Part shown: positions 12,161 through 23,520 of the stretch, in pieces
How positions within the stretch are numbered: position 1 is the first letter of the stretch
Layout of the letters: each line of letters begins with the position of its first letter
Assembly (NCBI GenBank): GCA_002786025.1
Contig: NHNW01000012.1
Span: forward strand, 682,001-746,000
Reading direction: 5' to 3'
DNA: 64,000 nt
Source: Zasmidium citrigriseum
Lineage: Eukaryota > Ascomycota > Dothideomycetes > Mycosphaerellales > Mycosphaerellaceae
Notes under the pieces: generated by a model
Told to the model about the DNA's origin: nothing
Databases searched by the model: none
What the model saw: the letters and a program-made list of their open reading frames with translations, nothing else
Position numbers and translations under genes: made by a program

Positions 12161-13278
12161 ATGCCGCCTGCAGCGAAACGTCGCAAGACGTCGGCGGTCC
12201 AAGCCAGCGAGCCGGCCAAGAGCCCTGCTTCACCCACTGCTGGAGGCAGAAAGACGCCTCAGTATCCTGGATTCAACCTCGGCCATGCGATTCTCGAGCT
12301 CGAGGGAGGTGACGACACTATGTCGAAATTCGATGTTGAAGGCAACGACTTCGTGCAGTCCGTAGAGATCCACAGCACTGAGCCGTTCAAGCTCAAGCCG
12401 GTATGCTTGAAAGTCGCCATAATAATAGCGGAGGATACTAACACCGTTCACAGCTCACCATCTCCAGCGGTCCACTCAAAGGTCGGCAGATCATCATGCT
12501 GGAGCCTGTGCAGGCTCACTTCCGCTTCATGGATTTACCTGCCGAGCTGAGGAACGTGATCTATGACTTGGTCCTCAAGGAGCCCATGCCAATCGAGATG
12601 ACGACGTTCGCCTCAAGATACTGTCCCCGACGGCCAGTGCGGGATGGATTCCAGTACCAAATTCGACACTACGGCATGCGATGGAACGCAGAAGACGTCA
12701 AGTGGATCGGCCAGGGACCAAGTGCACATAAGCTTCTCCAAGTTAGCCGCCAAGTCCGGGCCGAGTCTGCACCAATCGCCTATGGCAACAACTGCTTCTC
12801 GTTCGACACTTTCCAGTCTCTGAAAGTGTTTCTCGACAGCGTTGGAAGCATGGGTCAGCTCCTAAAGCACATTGCTTTCGGCAATATGGATTACCACACA
12901 AGCGTCGCCAACTCAGCCTTCCACAGGTTGAAAGCAGCAAAGAATTTGCAGTCCATCACTTTCCCCCACGCCACTTTCTGTGATCAGGCTAGACTGGTAA
13001 AGAACGTCAAGGCAGAACAGGTCGCTGCGGACTGTAAGACTCTACTCAAAGTCTTACAAAAGGCGCAAAAGACGAGCGACAACCCCATCAGTGTTCTCGA
13101 CATCGTCAAGGTAGATATTGGAGATGAGTGCGCGCATTGCAAAAAGCCAAGCGACGTGTCCGTCTGCCGGCGCCTGTCGTGCCCAGTCAAGTGCAGCGAA
13201 CTGGCAAACCACGTTCAAGAGATACAATCGCGCATTCGGAAGCAGTTGGCTGAGGTCTTGGGAATCGAAGAGGCTTAG
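12161..13278 (+). CDS. F-box-like protein, paralogue A, with conserved N-terminal domain
   Basis: Exons 12161-12400 and 12454-13278 (53-nt intron, GTATGC...ATACTAAC...CACAG) give 354 residues. A basic start (MPPAAKRRKTSAVQ) is followed by a domain of about 60 residues ending FKLKP / LTISSGPLKG, with the intron exactly after the Pro. Next comes FRFMDLPAELRNVIYDLVL, an F-box-like/2EXR-style motif common in fungi, then LLQVSRQVRAESAPIAYGNN and a C-terminal part with CAHC and CRRLSCPVKC that may bind metal. F-box proteins recruit substrates to SCF ubiquitin ligases; whether this one contacts Skp1 is unknown. Two relatives lie at 38.2 and 39.5 kb. The third shares both the N-terminal domain and the intron position. 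Confidence 0.82.
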
Positions 13279-14584
13279 AAAGGATACATGTACATGACTG
13301 GCTAGACAGATGCAGAATGCAGTTGATGATCGAGGCACTCAAATCACCAAGTTCAGAAAGTCCATATCACTTCAAATTTTCAATGCCCTGTTCCTTCACA
13401 GTCTTATCGCTGAGGAATGGCAGCGCGAAATGCTGAGTGCATAATATTGATCGCTCAATGAGTGACAGTGCATCGCCATTTTTCTCGTACTCGTGCTCTC
13501 CTCTATTAGGTTGTTGTGGTCTTCGTGGCCTCGTCGGCATGTCATTGCTGTGGGGGGATTAAATTCGAGGGAGATACTGCTCGGTATGATTATGGCTGCG
13601 CTCACTGCATGTGATGTTCAAGCTTGGTGAGAAGCTCTCTCACGAGCCAATCGGCGCCCGGAATGAGCTGCATGCGGCTTGAGGGATCGTCAGGCACACG
13701 CAATCCAATGCTGAGCTGCACGCTGCGAGCAAGGAGCTTGTTGAACGACCTGAAGATGGATTACTGGGCGAGCAACAGATTCACGAGAAGATGATGAAAG
13801 AGACGATGTTCTCCAGTGCATCGAGAAGTGAGGTCAGTGAAGACGAGCCAATTTTGAGCGCCAACGGCCAAGCGATCGTCGCACAACGGTCCCTGAAGCT
13901 TAATCTGTCGTGCATGTGGAGGATTTGTGCTGTGGAACGCGCCGTCATCACATGTCAATCGTGAATGTGGACGAAGGCGGCGTGAAGGAAGCTGACTTGA
14001 AGCCATGCCGAATGTACGAGTTTTGATAACTTACAATGCAAGGTTTGTTGAACGCCACCACTGCGAAAATACATTTTGATGAGAGGTCGGACTCGTATCT
14101 CCCGTCGACATCAACCTTATCGCGCCCCTGGATTCCACCACTCGCTAGCGTGAACCAAAAATTGATTTACTTCTTCACGACAGGTCGATCTTTTCAAGAC
14201 GTCAGAGCGTGTTTCAACATTCTGGCTCATCCACTCGCTTGTCCTTCTTCGTTGCAGCATCATTCTTTGGGTGACTTCATCAACCTGCCGACGACTCCTC
14301 CCCGTCTGTGCTCGTGTACGACGTTGACCAGCACAGGGATTCTGCAGGGTTCTCCAGGTTCTGCAGGCACGCTGGAGCAGAAAGTGGCCATTGCGACTGA
14401 CGGCGTGCCCGCTCCAGATCCACCTCCGCAATTGCCTCCTCCCCACTTCGACTGGATCACGACACCTTCCCATCCAACATCTTCGTCGACGCTGCCGCTC
14501 GCTCGAGACGGCGCCCACGCGCGCATGCCTCGCATGTAGCCTCCGCCCACTCCCTCGCTTCATCCGCACATTCGCCCTCTTTGC
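13279..14584. other. Intergenic and probable long 5' leader of the KRE6-like gene
   Basis: A 167-codon ATG frame at 14036-14539 ends 45 nt before the KRE6-like start. Its protein is low-complexity and unlike any family I know, so I treat it as leader sequence or a chance frame. Nothing else is supported. Confidence 0.45.
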
Positions 14585-17166
14585 ATGGTCTTTCAGGAGC
14601 CGTGGGCTCGCGACGACATGGCCCCCTCGAACCCACAACAACCGAGACCCTCCCGACACCCCATGCGAGGTTCTGAGCGCTACGATGGTGCCGACGACCG
14701 CCAGATCCAACAGGCTGGCCGCTCTGCCACCAACTTGAATGCCCAAGCCTCAGCGCAGTCCTTCCGGGAAGCTTCGCGGCCTCGTTCACGCGACAAGTCC
14801 TCCTCCAAGGCTCCATCACAGTCGTCATCCGACAACACCAACATCTCGATAAACACTTCAGACATACCCATACACCATCCCGGCACTCTTTCGCCATACG
14901 CACCTGCCGTTCCTTCGCCGCTGAATCCAACGCCCTCTCATACAAGCAGCAGCAACGAGAGTAGAAAGAACAGCGATGACAGTGTTGCTAGCGCCTCAGA
15001 ACAGACCAGCTCTCATAGAAGTCGGAGGACGATTGCAGCAACGGCGGCAGGCACTAGTGTATCGATACCAGCATCTGGCCGACAAACTCCCACACAATCC
15101 CTGCTGCAGCCGCCGGAGATGTCCCAGACGGAAACGTCGTTTGCCAGCCTGACCCAAAACTCGACACCTAGGTCGGTGCGAGATCTAGGGTCAGATTACA
15201 CTCGCTACTTCAACCCATTCGCTACGCACAACAATTCGCAGCAAGATCTCTCTGATCCCCTGCCGCGATCCAACTCATCAACCGCTCTACATCCTAACGC
15301 CGCAATCTCGCCAACAGATCTTCACCACCGTCTTTCGAACCCCTTCGGAGATGAGAAGCGCACGTCCAGCGCATTTGAGTCGGCCGCAAACACTGCACCT
15401 GGCACGCCCAAGTTGGACGGAGCGCATGAGAGGCAGCAAATTAAAACGCCCGCAGTCGGCGTCACCGCCGGGCCAGTCAGAAATGGCACACCTGCCTTCA
15501 TCAATAACGCTGATCCGGAGAAGGTGCCTTTCTACCCCTGGATAGACGACAGACTCAGCGCGCCCTCCATTTTCCCGCTCTACTCAGACCAAAAGGAAGA
15601 CGACGACGACATGCACTTACCCCAATGGGACGATGACCGGAAATTCAAACCTTCGTTTAAGGAGCGATTCTCCAGGGACAACATTGTCAACACGATTGGT
15701 ATGATCTTTCTGTTGACAGGTCTGATAACCATTTTCATCGTCCTGCCGGTCGTGTCGTATACTGGCACGAGCCTGATTCCCTACTCGTACGAGACTCCCC
15801 TGGACCAGATGCCAGGATACGGCGACGATGATGATGGCTGGGCACATGTGAATGACCGGTCCTACCCATTGCTGCAGAACATGCGCTCCAGCCTCATCGA
15901 TCCTGACACTCCCGATTCTGCCAAAACAAGGAAAAGCATCGACGGCGATGAACTCGTACTGGTGTTCAGCGACGAATTCAATGCGCAGAATCGAACTTTC
16001 TATCCTGGCGACGATCCGTACTGGTTTGGCCCCGACATATGGTACGGTGCTACACAGGATCTGGAGTGGTATGATCCAGATGCTGTCAACACTGGTACGT
16101 GATGATCAACGTCCTCAAGTGTACCTGACTGACTTTGCCATTAGGTGACGGCGTACTACTGCTTCAGCTCGATGCATTCAACAATCACGGACTGGCTTAT
16201 CGGTCTGGCATGCTTCAATCGTGGAATCAACTTTGTTTCAAAGGCGGCGTATTTGAGGTTTCTATGAGTCTCCCAGGTCCAGCCGGCATCCACGGTCTCT
16301 GGCCAGGTGTCTGGACAATGGGAAATCTTGGTCGTCCGGGCTACCTCGCCACCACGGACGGATTGTGGCCCTACACGTATGACAGCTGCGACTCTGGCAT
16401 CACTCCAAATCAATCCATGACAGACGGCACAAGCTACCTCCCAGGTCAGCGTCTTCCGAATTGCGTCTGCTATGGCGAGGACCACCCATCTCCCGGAACT
16501 GGCCGCGGCGCGCCTGAGATCGATATTGTCGAAGTCAGCGCGGACTGGGGCGGCAAAGGCTATAGTGTGGCCACGCAGTCATTCCAAGTCGCACCTTTCG
16601 ACATCTTCTACTACCCCAACTACGAATTCATGGAGACGCCCCACTACCAGTTCAGCTTCGTCAACACCTACACTGGTGGTCCTTACCAGCAGGCTGTGTC
16701 GACCACTACGATGCTCAACAACCAATGGTACGATGGGAAGGAGTACCAAAAATACGCTTTTGAGTACGTTCCCGGCGGAAGCAAAGACTCTCACATCACC
16801 TGGTTCGTTGGTGATGACGAGATGATGCGGTTCGACGCCCGCGCTGTTGGACCAAATGGCAACGTCGGCCAGCGACTCGTTGCCGAAGAACCCATGTCGA
16901 TGGTCCTGAATCTGGGCTTCTCACATAGCTGGGTCAACATCGATCAGGCCAATCTGAAGTTCCCGACCATCATGCGGGTCGACTACGTCCGATGGTACCA
17001 GAAGCCTGGCGAAGAGATGGTGACCTGCGACCCACCCGGTTACGAGACGACCGATTACATCGCCAACCATCCCGAGGCATACAACAACCCCAATCATACA
17101 AAATGGGAAGACGCCGGCTACAGCTGGCCCCGAAACACCCTCATGAACGGCTGCAATTCAGGATAG
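14585..17166 (+). CDS. KRE6: Beta-1,6-glucan synthesis-associated protein, Kre6/Skn1 family (GH16-like)
   Basis: Exons 14585-16094 and 16145-17166 (50-nt intron GTACGT...CTGAC...ATTAG) give 843 residues; an alternative ATG at 14618 would give 832. The first 350 residues are Ser/Pro/Asn-rich and cytoplasmic. One membrane segment follows (IGMIFLLTGLITIFIVLPVV, around residue 375), making a type II membrane protein. The lumenal part begins LVFSDEFNAQNRTFYPGDDP, and the second exon carries GGVFEVSMSLPGPAGIHGLW, the GH16-type catalytic signature APEIDIVEV (E-x-D-x-x-E) and GLWPYTYDSCD. These are characteristic of Kre6/Skn1, required for cell-wall beta-1,6-glucan in the secretory pathway. KRE6 versus SKN1 cannot be told apart here. 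Confidence 0.93.
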
Positions 17167-18004
17167 CATCACACGACTTGAGCCTTGTCCGTCGAATACT
17201 GGGTTCTTGGAAAGAGGGAGGATTGATTGGAAGATGGCGGCGAATAAGGATTGTACATACCGTACAGCACGCATTACTAACTACCGGCGTTTCACAAGGC
17301 ATCGAGGGTTTCAGCAGAGGCATCCATGGGTTCGATGCCTCACACTTCACGGCTTCATGATACACGACGACGGGGAATGATTGGGAAGGGGACTTGATTT
17401 CGCGCGACTATACCCATGGGAGTACCGGGTCATTTGGAGGCATGATGAAAGGTTGCCATTCTTCCACCATGTGACGCGGCATCGTGTCGAAGTCCATGGT
17501 TTGCATGTTAAGCAAAAGCGGGTTCTTTGATGTGCACATACTTATCATCTTGTCAACAGGATTGATGTAGAGATAGACAGGTCAAGGATTAGCTGTTTGG
17601 ACGAGGAAGAGTAGCGGTAATGATAATCGCTTGAACTTGATCGAGGATGGCCATTGTCCTATTTCAGACGTATTTTGATGGACGGTGAAAGGCCGTATCG
17701 TCTTTCCCAGCGTTGCGAGACGCACCACATGGCGAGACACTTTCTGCGCCGTGTGCGTAGACTCCCGCATAAAGTCTAGACAGAGCTCAATTTTGCGGTG
17801 TTGTCAAAGACTAGATACTTCCCGAGCACGGAGATGTATCTTTATGCTTCTATCGAGCCAAAAGGACACTCGTTGCCGCCGTCGGCTGGAACCTTGAGCG
17901 AAGAACAATGGTGATACCTCTACCTACGAGGAGCAGTATAATTACTCATGTTTGTAGTTTGCCAATAGCGTTGACCGACCTGGAGCCAACACAGGCTATC
18001 CTCA
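17167..18004. other. Convergent intergenic region, no gene
   Basis: Lies between the 3' ends of the KRE6-like gene and the downstream minus-strand gene, so should hold only two 3' UTRs. Open frames here are short and without protein character. Confidence 0.5.
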
Positions 18005-18676
18005 CTAGTCCTGCTCGCGTTGTCGAGGTTCTTCGAATCTCGCCCATCTCTCCGGCACCTCATACACCCCACCAGCATCAGCAACTTCATGAAACCATTG
18101 CGAAAAAGCCCTGAAATCACCCTTCGTAGCACCTGACCCGGGTCCAAGATCGAAGGTCCTTCCATCGGAAGTTCCAAAGCCGGAGGCTGCCACATCAGCA
18201 GTGGTCTGGTCGTTCAAAATCATCACGCCATTCTGGATCATGTTATTCATCGTCTCGGCATATCGCTTCCCGTACTCGGTGACGGATTCTTTCTCTGCTT
18301 GTCGGGCGGGTATGTGATTGCAGATTTCGCTCTGGAGGATGACGGAGTCGGGATCGGCACCCATGGTTAGGAGCCAGTCGCGCTCCTGCCGCGCGGATGT
18401 TGCGTAGTCCCTGGGCGTCTCGTAGACCATGGGTTCGGAGTCGTCGCCTAGCATGTAGTTGGGTGGCGATTCCGAGACTAGATTGGATGGTCTCATGTGG
18501 GAGTAATGCTTTTGGATCTCTTGGGCAGACCCCTTGATGGGCGAGACTGAAGAAAGCGCGGTTTCGCTGCCTGAATTCGTTCTGCTAGACTCCTGAGTAG
18601 AGGACATCACACCGATGACGAGAAGACTGATGATGACGGACAGGAGTGCTTTGAAGGAAATGATAAGGACAAACAT
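18005..18676 (-). CDS. Hypothetical protein with N-terminal signal or membrane anchor
   Basis: Intronless frame of 223 residues from the ATG at 18676. The N-terminus (MFVLIISFKALLSVIISLLV) is a strong hydrophobic segment, so the protein is secreted or anchored. The rest is acidic and soluble with one cysteine (EICNHIPARQAEKESVTEYG) and a C-terminal part RAFSQWFHEVADAGGVYEVP that looks folded. I do not recognise the family. A later ATG at residue 24 would remove the hydrophobic segment and give a cytosolic form. It diverges from the PNPOx-like gene. Confidence 0.65.
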   Translation of the reverse strand: MFVLIISFKALLSVIISLLVIGVMSSTQESSRTNSGSETALSSVSPIKGSAQEIQKHYSHMRPSNLVSESPPNYMLGDDSEPMVYETPRDYATSARQERDWLLTMGADPDSVILQSEICNHIPARQAEKESVTEYGKRYAETMNNMIQNGVMILNDQTTADVAASGFGTSDGRTFDLGPGSGATKGDFRAFSQWFHEVADAGGVYEVPERWARFEEPRQREQD

Positions 18677-19074
18677 ACTTGTGGATATCAAGAGAAACGT
18701 CGAAAGAGAATGGGGGTTGGAAAGTGGACTTTCGACAGGAAGTGACTGTTATTCCTTCGTGACTTTGGAACTGCCGCGCCCCGCGGAAGTGGCACAGTCG
18801 AGCGCAGTGATGGACGTTATGTGTGATGAAGCGAGAGCATTTACTCACAGGTGAGGCGAAGCAAAATAAACTCGCATCCTGTTGGCCGAGGTCGGCCAAT
18901 GACTGGGATTGACACACCGCGTGATATCAATGCCTGGGGTTTCAACTACCCTCATCCTCATCGATTACTACTAATCACTCAAAATCGAACCTTCGTTAAA
19001 AGCCATCTCTCCAGAGAGCGCAATCATCAACCCAAGATACAGAGGAGAAGGAAGTTCAAGAAACTGCCACCAAA
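18677..19074. promoter_or_regulatory. Divergent promoter region
   Basis: A 398-bp spacer separating two start codons on opposite strands. No specific binding site was identified with confidence. Confidence 0.4.
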
Positions 19075-20017
19075 ATGGGCCACTTCTACGAAACCATACC
19101 GGAGAACATCTACGCATGGATCCTGGAGCAGAAGATGTTATTTGTCGCCACGGCGCCGCTGGCGGCATCCGGTCATGTGAATGTCTCGCCGAAAGGAGGA
19201 GAGTACTTTGGTCTGATCGATGAGAAGACGTTCTGGTATATGGATTTGAGCGGGAGTGGGTGTGAGACGATTAGTCATTTGAGGGAGAATGGACGGATTA
19301 CGGTCATGTTTTGTGCGTATAAAGGGGCGCCGAGGATTGTGAGGTTGTGGGGGAAAGGTGAGTACTGCTTTGATATGGGGATGGGGTGGGCCTGATGTGT
19401 TGGTGTAGGAAGGGTTATCGAGAGGGAGAGCGCGGAGTTCAACCAGTTTGTGGCCAAGCACGACGTCAAGACCATCCCGGCGACGAGGTCGATTATTTTG
19501 GTCGATGTACATCAAGTGGGGAGTTCGTGTGGGTATTCCGTGCCTTTTTATGAATTTCAGGAATTCCGGAGTACCTTGAATGAGGTTTTTGAGAAGAAGA
19601 AGAAGGCGTTTGAGACGGGGAAAAGTAAGGAGGATATGCCCCGGTATTGGGCTTATAAGAATGCTTGGAGCATTGATGGGTTGCCGGGGATGCAGAAGGG
19701 GGTGGAGACGGGGGCGAGGGAGGGGGTGGAGCCGATTGTTAAGATGGTGAGTCTTCTGTCTTATATTTGGTTTGGGGGGTTGGGTGCTGATTTTGTAGGT
19801 CGGTCCTTGGGCTCCGGCGGCGCCTTTTGGACCGAAGTCGTACAAGCTGAGCAATCAGCTGAGATATCAGTTGACGAAGCTCGATACGACGAGGGTGCAG
19901 CTCAAGAGCGTGTTGCTGATGGTGGTTATGGCATTTGTGGTCGGGGCTCTGGTGGCGGCTTATGCTCCGGTGGTGATGGACGCGCAACGAGAGAGGCTGA
20001 GTCGATTGTTGATGTGA
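19075..20017 (+). CDS. PNPOx-like flavin split-barrel protein with C-terminal membrane helix
   Basis: Three exons, 19075-19357, 19409-19746 and 19799-20017, give 279 residues. The opening MGHFYETIPENIYAWILEQK with FVATAPLAASGHVNVSPKG and RITVMFCAYKGAPRIVRLWG is typical of the pyridoxamine 5'-phosphate oxidase-related family (FMN-binding split barrel). The middle exon carries RSIILVDVHQVGSSCGYSVP and WSIDGLPGM. The last exon begins VGPWAPAAPFGPKSYKLSNQ and ends in a hydrophobic segment (LLMVVMAFVVGALVAAYAP) before a short basic tail, so the protein is probably tail-anchored. The substrate is unknown; family membership does not prove oxidase activity. Confidence 0.85.
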
Positions 20018-20914
20018 TAAGGATGATATGGATGATAATGAATGCGAGTGTTTTTAGCGAGGTTCTGTTTGTCGAAAGGAAGCGACGTCTCTTCTTCTGT
20101 GAGCACCATCAAGTGCACCCGGCGTGTCGCCGTGGCTACTTTCGGATGAGTCTTTGAGACTTCTTCTCTACATCTTCATCATGCATTCCTTTCCGATCAA
20201 TCCTATCGCCATGCCGCTGAATTCCACTCTTGATTCTCGGCGAAAGCGTTCATGCAGCCTCCGCCGGGCCCGTCGGCCGAAGAGGTCCATCTTGGGCTTG
20301 ACATGAAGACCTACTCATCAGAAGACCTTCCGAAGAGGTCTAATCAGATCTCTCCACGAGCATGACTATAACCAGAATATCTCAGACGTCATGCTCGATT
20401 CAATGCCGCCGATGAAAGTCCCACTCCAGATCCAATGCTTTTGTACCTGCGTCATCGCGGTTCGGCCACGAGTCGCCATGCATACAGCGCTGATTCGATA
20501 CCCAGCCGCACATGCTGTGCACTCTTCGCCTAGAACCTTCATCGTGAGATGAAGCAGCAGATCGCGTGATCCTCGCGGCGCCGGCGGCTGGCTCCAGCAG
20601 AACGCCTCGAAGCCTTCCCCTCAACATGCTCTCTTCTCCGCTTTTACCCAGCACTTCGAGCTCCCTTGTCATGGATTACAACGCATGCAACATGCCTATC
20701 ACTGCCAATCGTCGCTCGCGCCAGCCACGATATGTCAGGCCTTGGCACACCACCTGCGAAGATTAGGAGTCGCGAGACTGCTACCGCCGGCCGCTGACTG
20801 CATGGCGTTTTCTTAGCTATGGGTTCTTCCTAAGCATACTAGTCGCCATGTCAGCTCTTTTACTGTCCCGAGCTCGCGTGCTCCGGCCATTGATCTCTCA
20901 CAGGTCCTTTAACT
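20018..20914. other. Intergenic region, nothing recognised
   Basis: Only short chance frames. It contains the 3' UTR of the PNPOx-like gene and the promoter of the repeat-protein gene. Confidence 0.45.
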
Positions 20915-21820
20915 ATGGCTCAAGTTCAGACTCCAGTTTCTCACTTCGCGGAGGCAACGCCCGCTATGGAGGCTCTTCCATCGCAGGTCGATCCGAGAAA
21001 GGATGCCCATGAGTACGACGTCGAGCAGCAAGAGCCTGGGTCCGGATTCGAAGTCCTGGGTCTCATGCGTACCACCAGTCGCACAAGTGGAAACGCTGCT
21101 TCGAGCCGAAGGAAGTCTCAAATCGACGAGCACATATCCGCCATTCCCGAGCAGGACCACGACGAACCAACTACAAAGAGGGCTTCCATCACTGGTCTCA
21201 GCCTGAGGTCCAAGATCAAGCAGAAGCTCCCAAGCATGCGACCCGGCAGCGGCGGCAAGGAGGAAAAGGGCCACCAGAAGCACGATTCCGTCAATCCGGA
21301 TCCGAACTTCGAAGTCTTGGGATTGATGAGGTCGAATACTCGAACAAGTCAAGATGACGCTCCCGTCGAGAATAAGCCGGCACTGGAGCGGCACATCTCA
21401 TCCATCCCGCAGGATGACGCGCAGGAGGAAGAGGAACGACCGAAATCCTCGTATGGACTGACCCCGAAGCTCATCCGTCACATTTCTTCAATTCCATCTC
21501 ACGACTACGATAGCGATGAAGAGGACGTAGAGGACGACCCGAAGACCCCGACTCGAGTTGAGAAGCACGATTCTGGTACTACCGGCTCGGACTTCGAGGT
21601 TCATGGCCTCATGCGCATTACAAGTAATGAGCCCGGGAAGGAGAAGGCTCAGTCCCCGCTGAAGAAGCCCGGCCTCGAGCGGCACATTTCCCAGATTCCG
21701 CAGCATGACGACAATAGTGACGATGATTCGATGCTGAAGTCGACCAAGCTGGTGAGAACGATCAGCAGTATCCCAGGGCACGATTACGATAGTGAGGGCG
21801 AATCACCGTTGGTGAAGTGA
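20915..21820 (+). CDS. Modular disordered repeat protein (FEVLGLMR / HISSIP repeats)
   Basis: Intronless 301-residue frame from ATG (MAQVQTPVSHFAEATP). Two short motifs recur. Motif A, FEV(L/H)GLMR, is at residues 45-52, 132-139 and 227-234. Motif B, (H/T)IS(S/A/Q)IP, is at 73-78, 160-165, 189-194, 257-262 and 282-287. The A-to-B distance is 28, 28 and 30 residues, so the units are A-B, A-B-B and A-B-B. Copies of motif A are led by KHDS, and the last B of units 2 and 3 is followed by HDYDS and acidic residues. Between motifs the sequence is charged and disordered; there are no cysteines, signal peptide or membrane segments. I do not recognise the family. The conserved hydrophobic motifs look like short binding motifs for a partner; that is inference. 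Confidence 0.8.
   Translation: MAQVQTPVSHFAEATPAMEALPSQVDPRKDAHEYDVEQQEPGSGFEVLGLMRTTSRTSGNAASSRRKSQIDEHISAIPEQDHDEPTTKRASITGLSLRSKIKQKLPSMRPGSGGKEEKGHQKHDSVNPDPNFEVLGLMRSNTRTSQDDAPVENKPALERHISSIPQDDAQEEEERPKSSYGLTPKLIRHISSIPSHDYDSDEEDVEDDPKTPTRVEKHDSGTTGSDFEVHGLMRITSNEPGKEKAQSPLKKPGLERHISQIPQHDDNSDDDSMLKSTKLVRTISSIPGHDYDSEGESPLVK
21047..21775 (+). repeat. Region coding three A-B motif modules
   Basis: Internal repetition at protein level inside the repeat gene: three FEVxGLMR copies and five xISxIP copies with near-constant spacing. Codons differ between copies (for example the FEV motif is encoded differently each time), so the duplications are old and held by selection on the protein. Confidence 0.75.
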
Positions 21821-21941
21821 TGTTAAGGACGAAGCAGATGAACGTTTCAAATTGCTGAGATACCATTGACAATCGATCTTGAATAGGTTCAATTCCCGCT
21901 TCCCCAAGTATACATCAAGTGCCACGGCCTCCCATGAGCGA

Positions 21942-23520
21942 TCACCTAGCACGAGAAGCCTGGAACTTCTCGAACCAATTCGGTTGCTCGGCCTTCATCT
22001 TCGCCTCCATCTCCGCAGCGACCTCCATTTCTTCTTTCGATGGCTGATGATTCGTTAGCAGACATTCTCAATCAGTTCCAATACTGGGTCAACTCACCAT
22101 ATTAACAACCATCAAGTACAGCACTCGCTCCTGCATCGCCTTCCTAACCCCCTTTCCAGCCATACCAACGACCGCCAATGGGCCCCCTCGCCCACCCCTC
22201 CCACCNCGCCTTCCCCCACGCCCCATCCGTCCCCCCTCCTCCCGCCTCCTCATCCTCCTCTCATGCCTCCTCCTCATAGGATCCACCTTCCCACCCGTCA
22301 ACATGCCAATGGGCCCACTATGCGCAAAAGTCGTCGGATCCCCATATTTACTCGCAAAAGGCTTCCTCTCATGATCCAACTTCGACCCCTCATGATGCGC
22401 CGCAAACGTCGCCTGCGTCCTGCGATCATAGTAATCCGCCGCGAAAGCCATCGCTCTCTTGAACCCGTTCGCTTGTTGCTCGGGGGAGGCGTTGTCCAGA
22501 TCGGGGAAGATTAGGGGGCAGACGGGGGGGATTTGGGATTCGAGGGTTTTGCCGCTGGAGCCTTTGAAGCTGGACATCATGTTCTTGGTTTTGGAGTTTT
22601 CGTCGGAGGTTTTGTGGGCTATGGCGTTGGCGGAGAGGGATTCGAAGTCGAGGACTGAGGAGCTGTCTTTTTGGGAGGGGTCGTATTGCATTACCATGGC
22701 GTAGAGGCCGCGGGGTTGGAAATATTGCTCGTTGAGACTGTCCAAGTACGAATTCGTCTTCTTACTGATGTATAGTCGTCGGCCGGTTTCGATGGAGGTA
22801 TGCACGGCCAGGGCGCTGAAGTGCACGATTACACTGGGCTATCATGTCGGTCAGTACACCAACCCAAAACATGATGGATGGGAGATTGCTTGCCCCCATA
22901 GAAGCCGTATACGACAACACACTCAGCGCAACCGCAATATTCGTCACATTGAACCAGTTCTGCTCGCTCGTCTGGTCACTGAAACCCTGTATCACCTCCA
23001 TCCAAGCTTTCTGGTCCACGCCGCTCTGCTCAAGCGCAGGAGCGTACGCTTTCACGAAACCCCTCGTCCTCGTACCGGGACGTTTCTGAGGGATTACCAC
23101 CGGGGCCGGGAGTCGTTCCACTGGCTGCGATGGAAGGGGATGTCTCGAGATGAACGCATCGACCCATTTCTCGGTATTCGACGTTTTCGGTTGGAGAGAT
23201 TGAGCTGGTTCGATTGCTGTCTGTGCGTCGTCTTCTAGCCACAGGTCTTCGTCGTCCTCTTCGTCGGAGGAGATGTTGGTGTCGGTTTCGCCCTTTTCGT
23301 GGTCGACAACGTGGGTGTAGGAGGGTGGTTTGTCTGACGACTGGCCTTGGGCCTGGTCGTGATATTGGGCTTCGCCGGTGCTTTCTGGGTGTTCTCCTCC
23401 TGCGGCGGCGGCGGCTGCTTTCTTATCTTTGTTGTGTTGGTAGGCTTCTTGACCGAGGCCTACTACTCCACCGACGCCTCTTGCGACTCCGCCTACGACT
23501 CTTCCTACGATTCCTGCCAT
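21942..23520 (-). CDS. Hypothetical fungal membrane-associated protein with PPxY motif and Arg/Gly-rich segment
   Basis: Three exons, 23520-22913, 22833-22098 and 22043-21942, give about 481 residues. The first intron (79 nt, GTATAC...TACTGAC...CCCAG) is forced by a frame change; joining gives one hydrophobic stretch NIAVALSVLS/VIVHFSALAVHTS. The second (GTGAGT...GCTAAC...ATCAG) adds PSKEEMEVAAEMEAKMKAEQ to the end. The start MAGIVGRVVGGVARGVGG is Gly-rich; residues 65-68 are PPSY, a possible WW-domain (Rsp5-type) ligand. After the helix comes TNSYLDSLNEQYFQPRGLYA, a block I associate with an unnamed widespread fungal family. Near residue 410 is an Arg/Gly-rich segment containing one ambiguous base (N at 22206). 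Function unknown. Confidence 0.75.

Noticed and set aside
14036..14539. ATG frame of 167 codons before the KRE6-like gene
   Set aside because: Composition is low-complexity and typical of C/T-rich fungal leader DNA; no family resemblance. Best seen as 5' UTR or a chance frame.
21891..21906. GGTTCAATTCC, resembling a tRNA B-box
   Set aside because: The flanking bases do not form a T-arm stem and no A-box or acceptor stem pairs with it.
22762..22833. Reading the 23520 gene straight through to a C-terminus in the upstream frame (ending HRNRPTTIHQ)
   Set aside because: A TACTGAC branch point and CCCAG acceptor with a GTATAC donor give a much better join into a conserved block, so the read-through is intron sequence.
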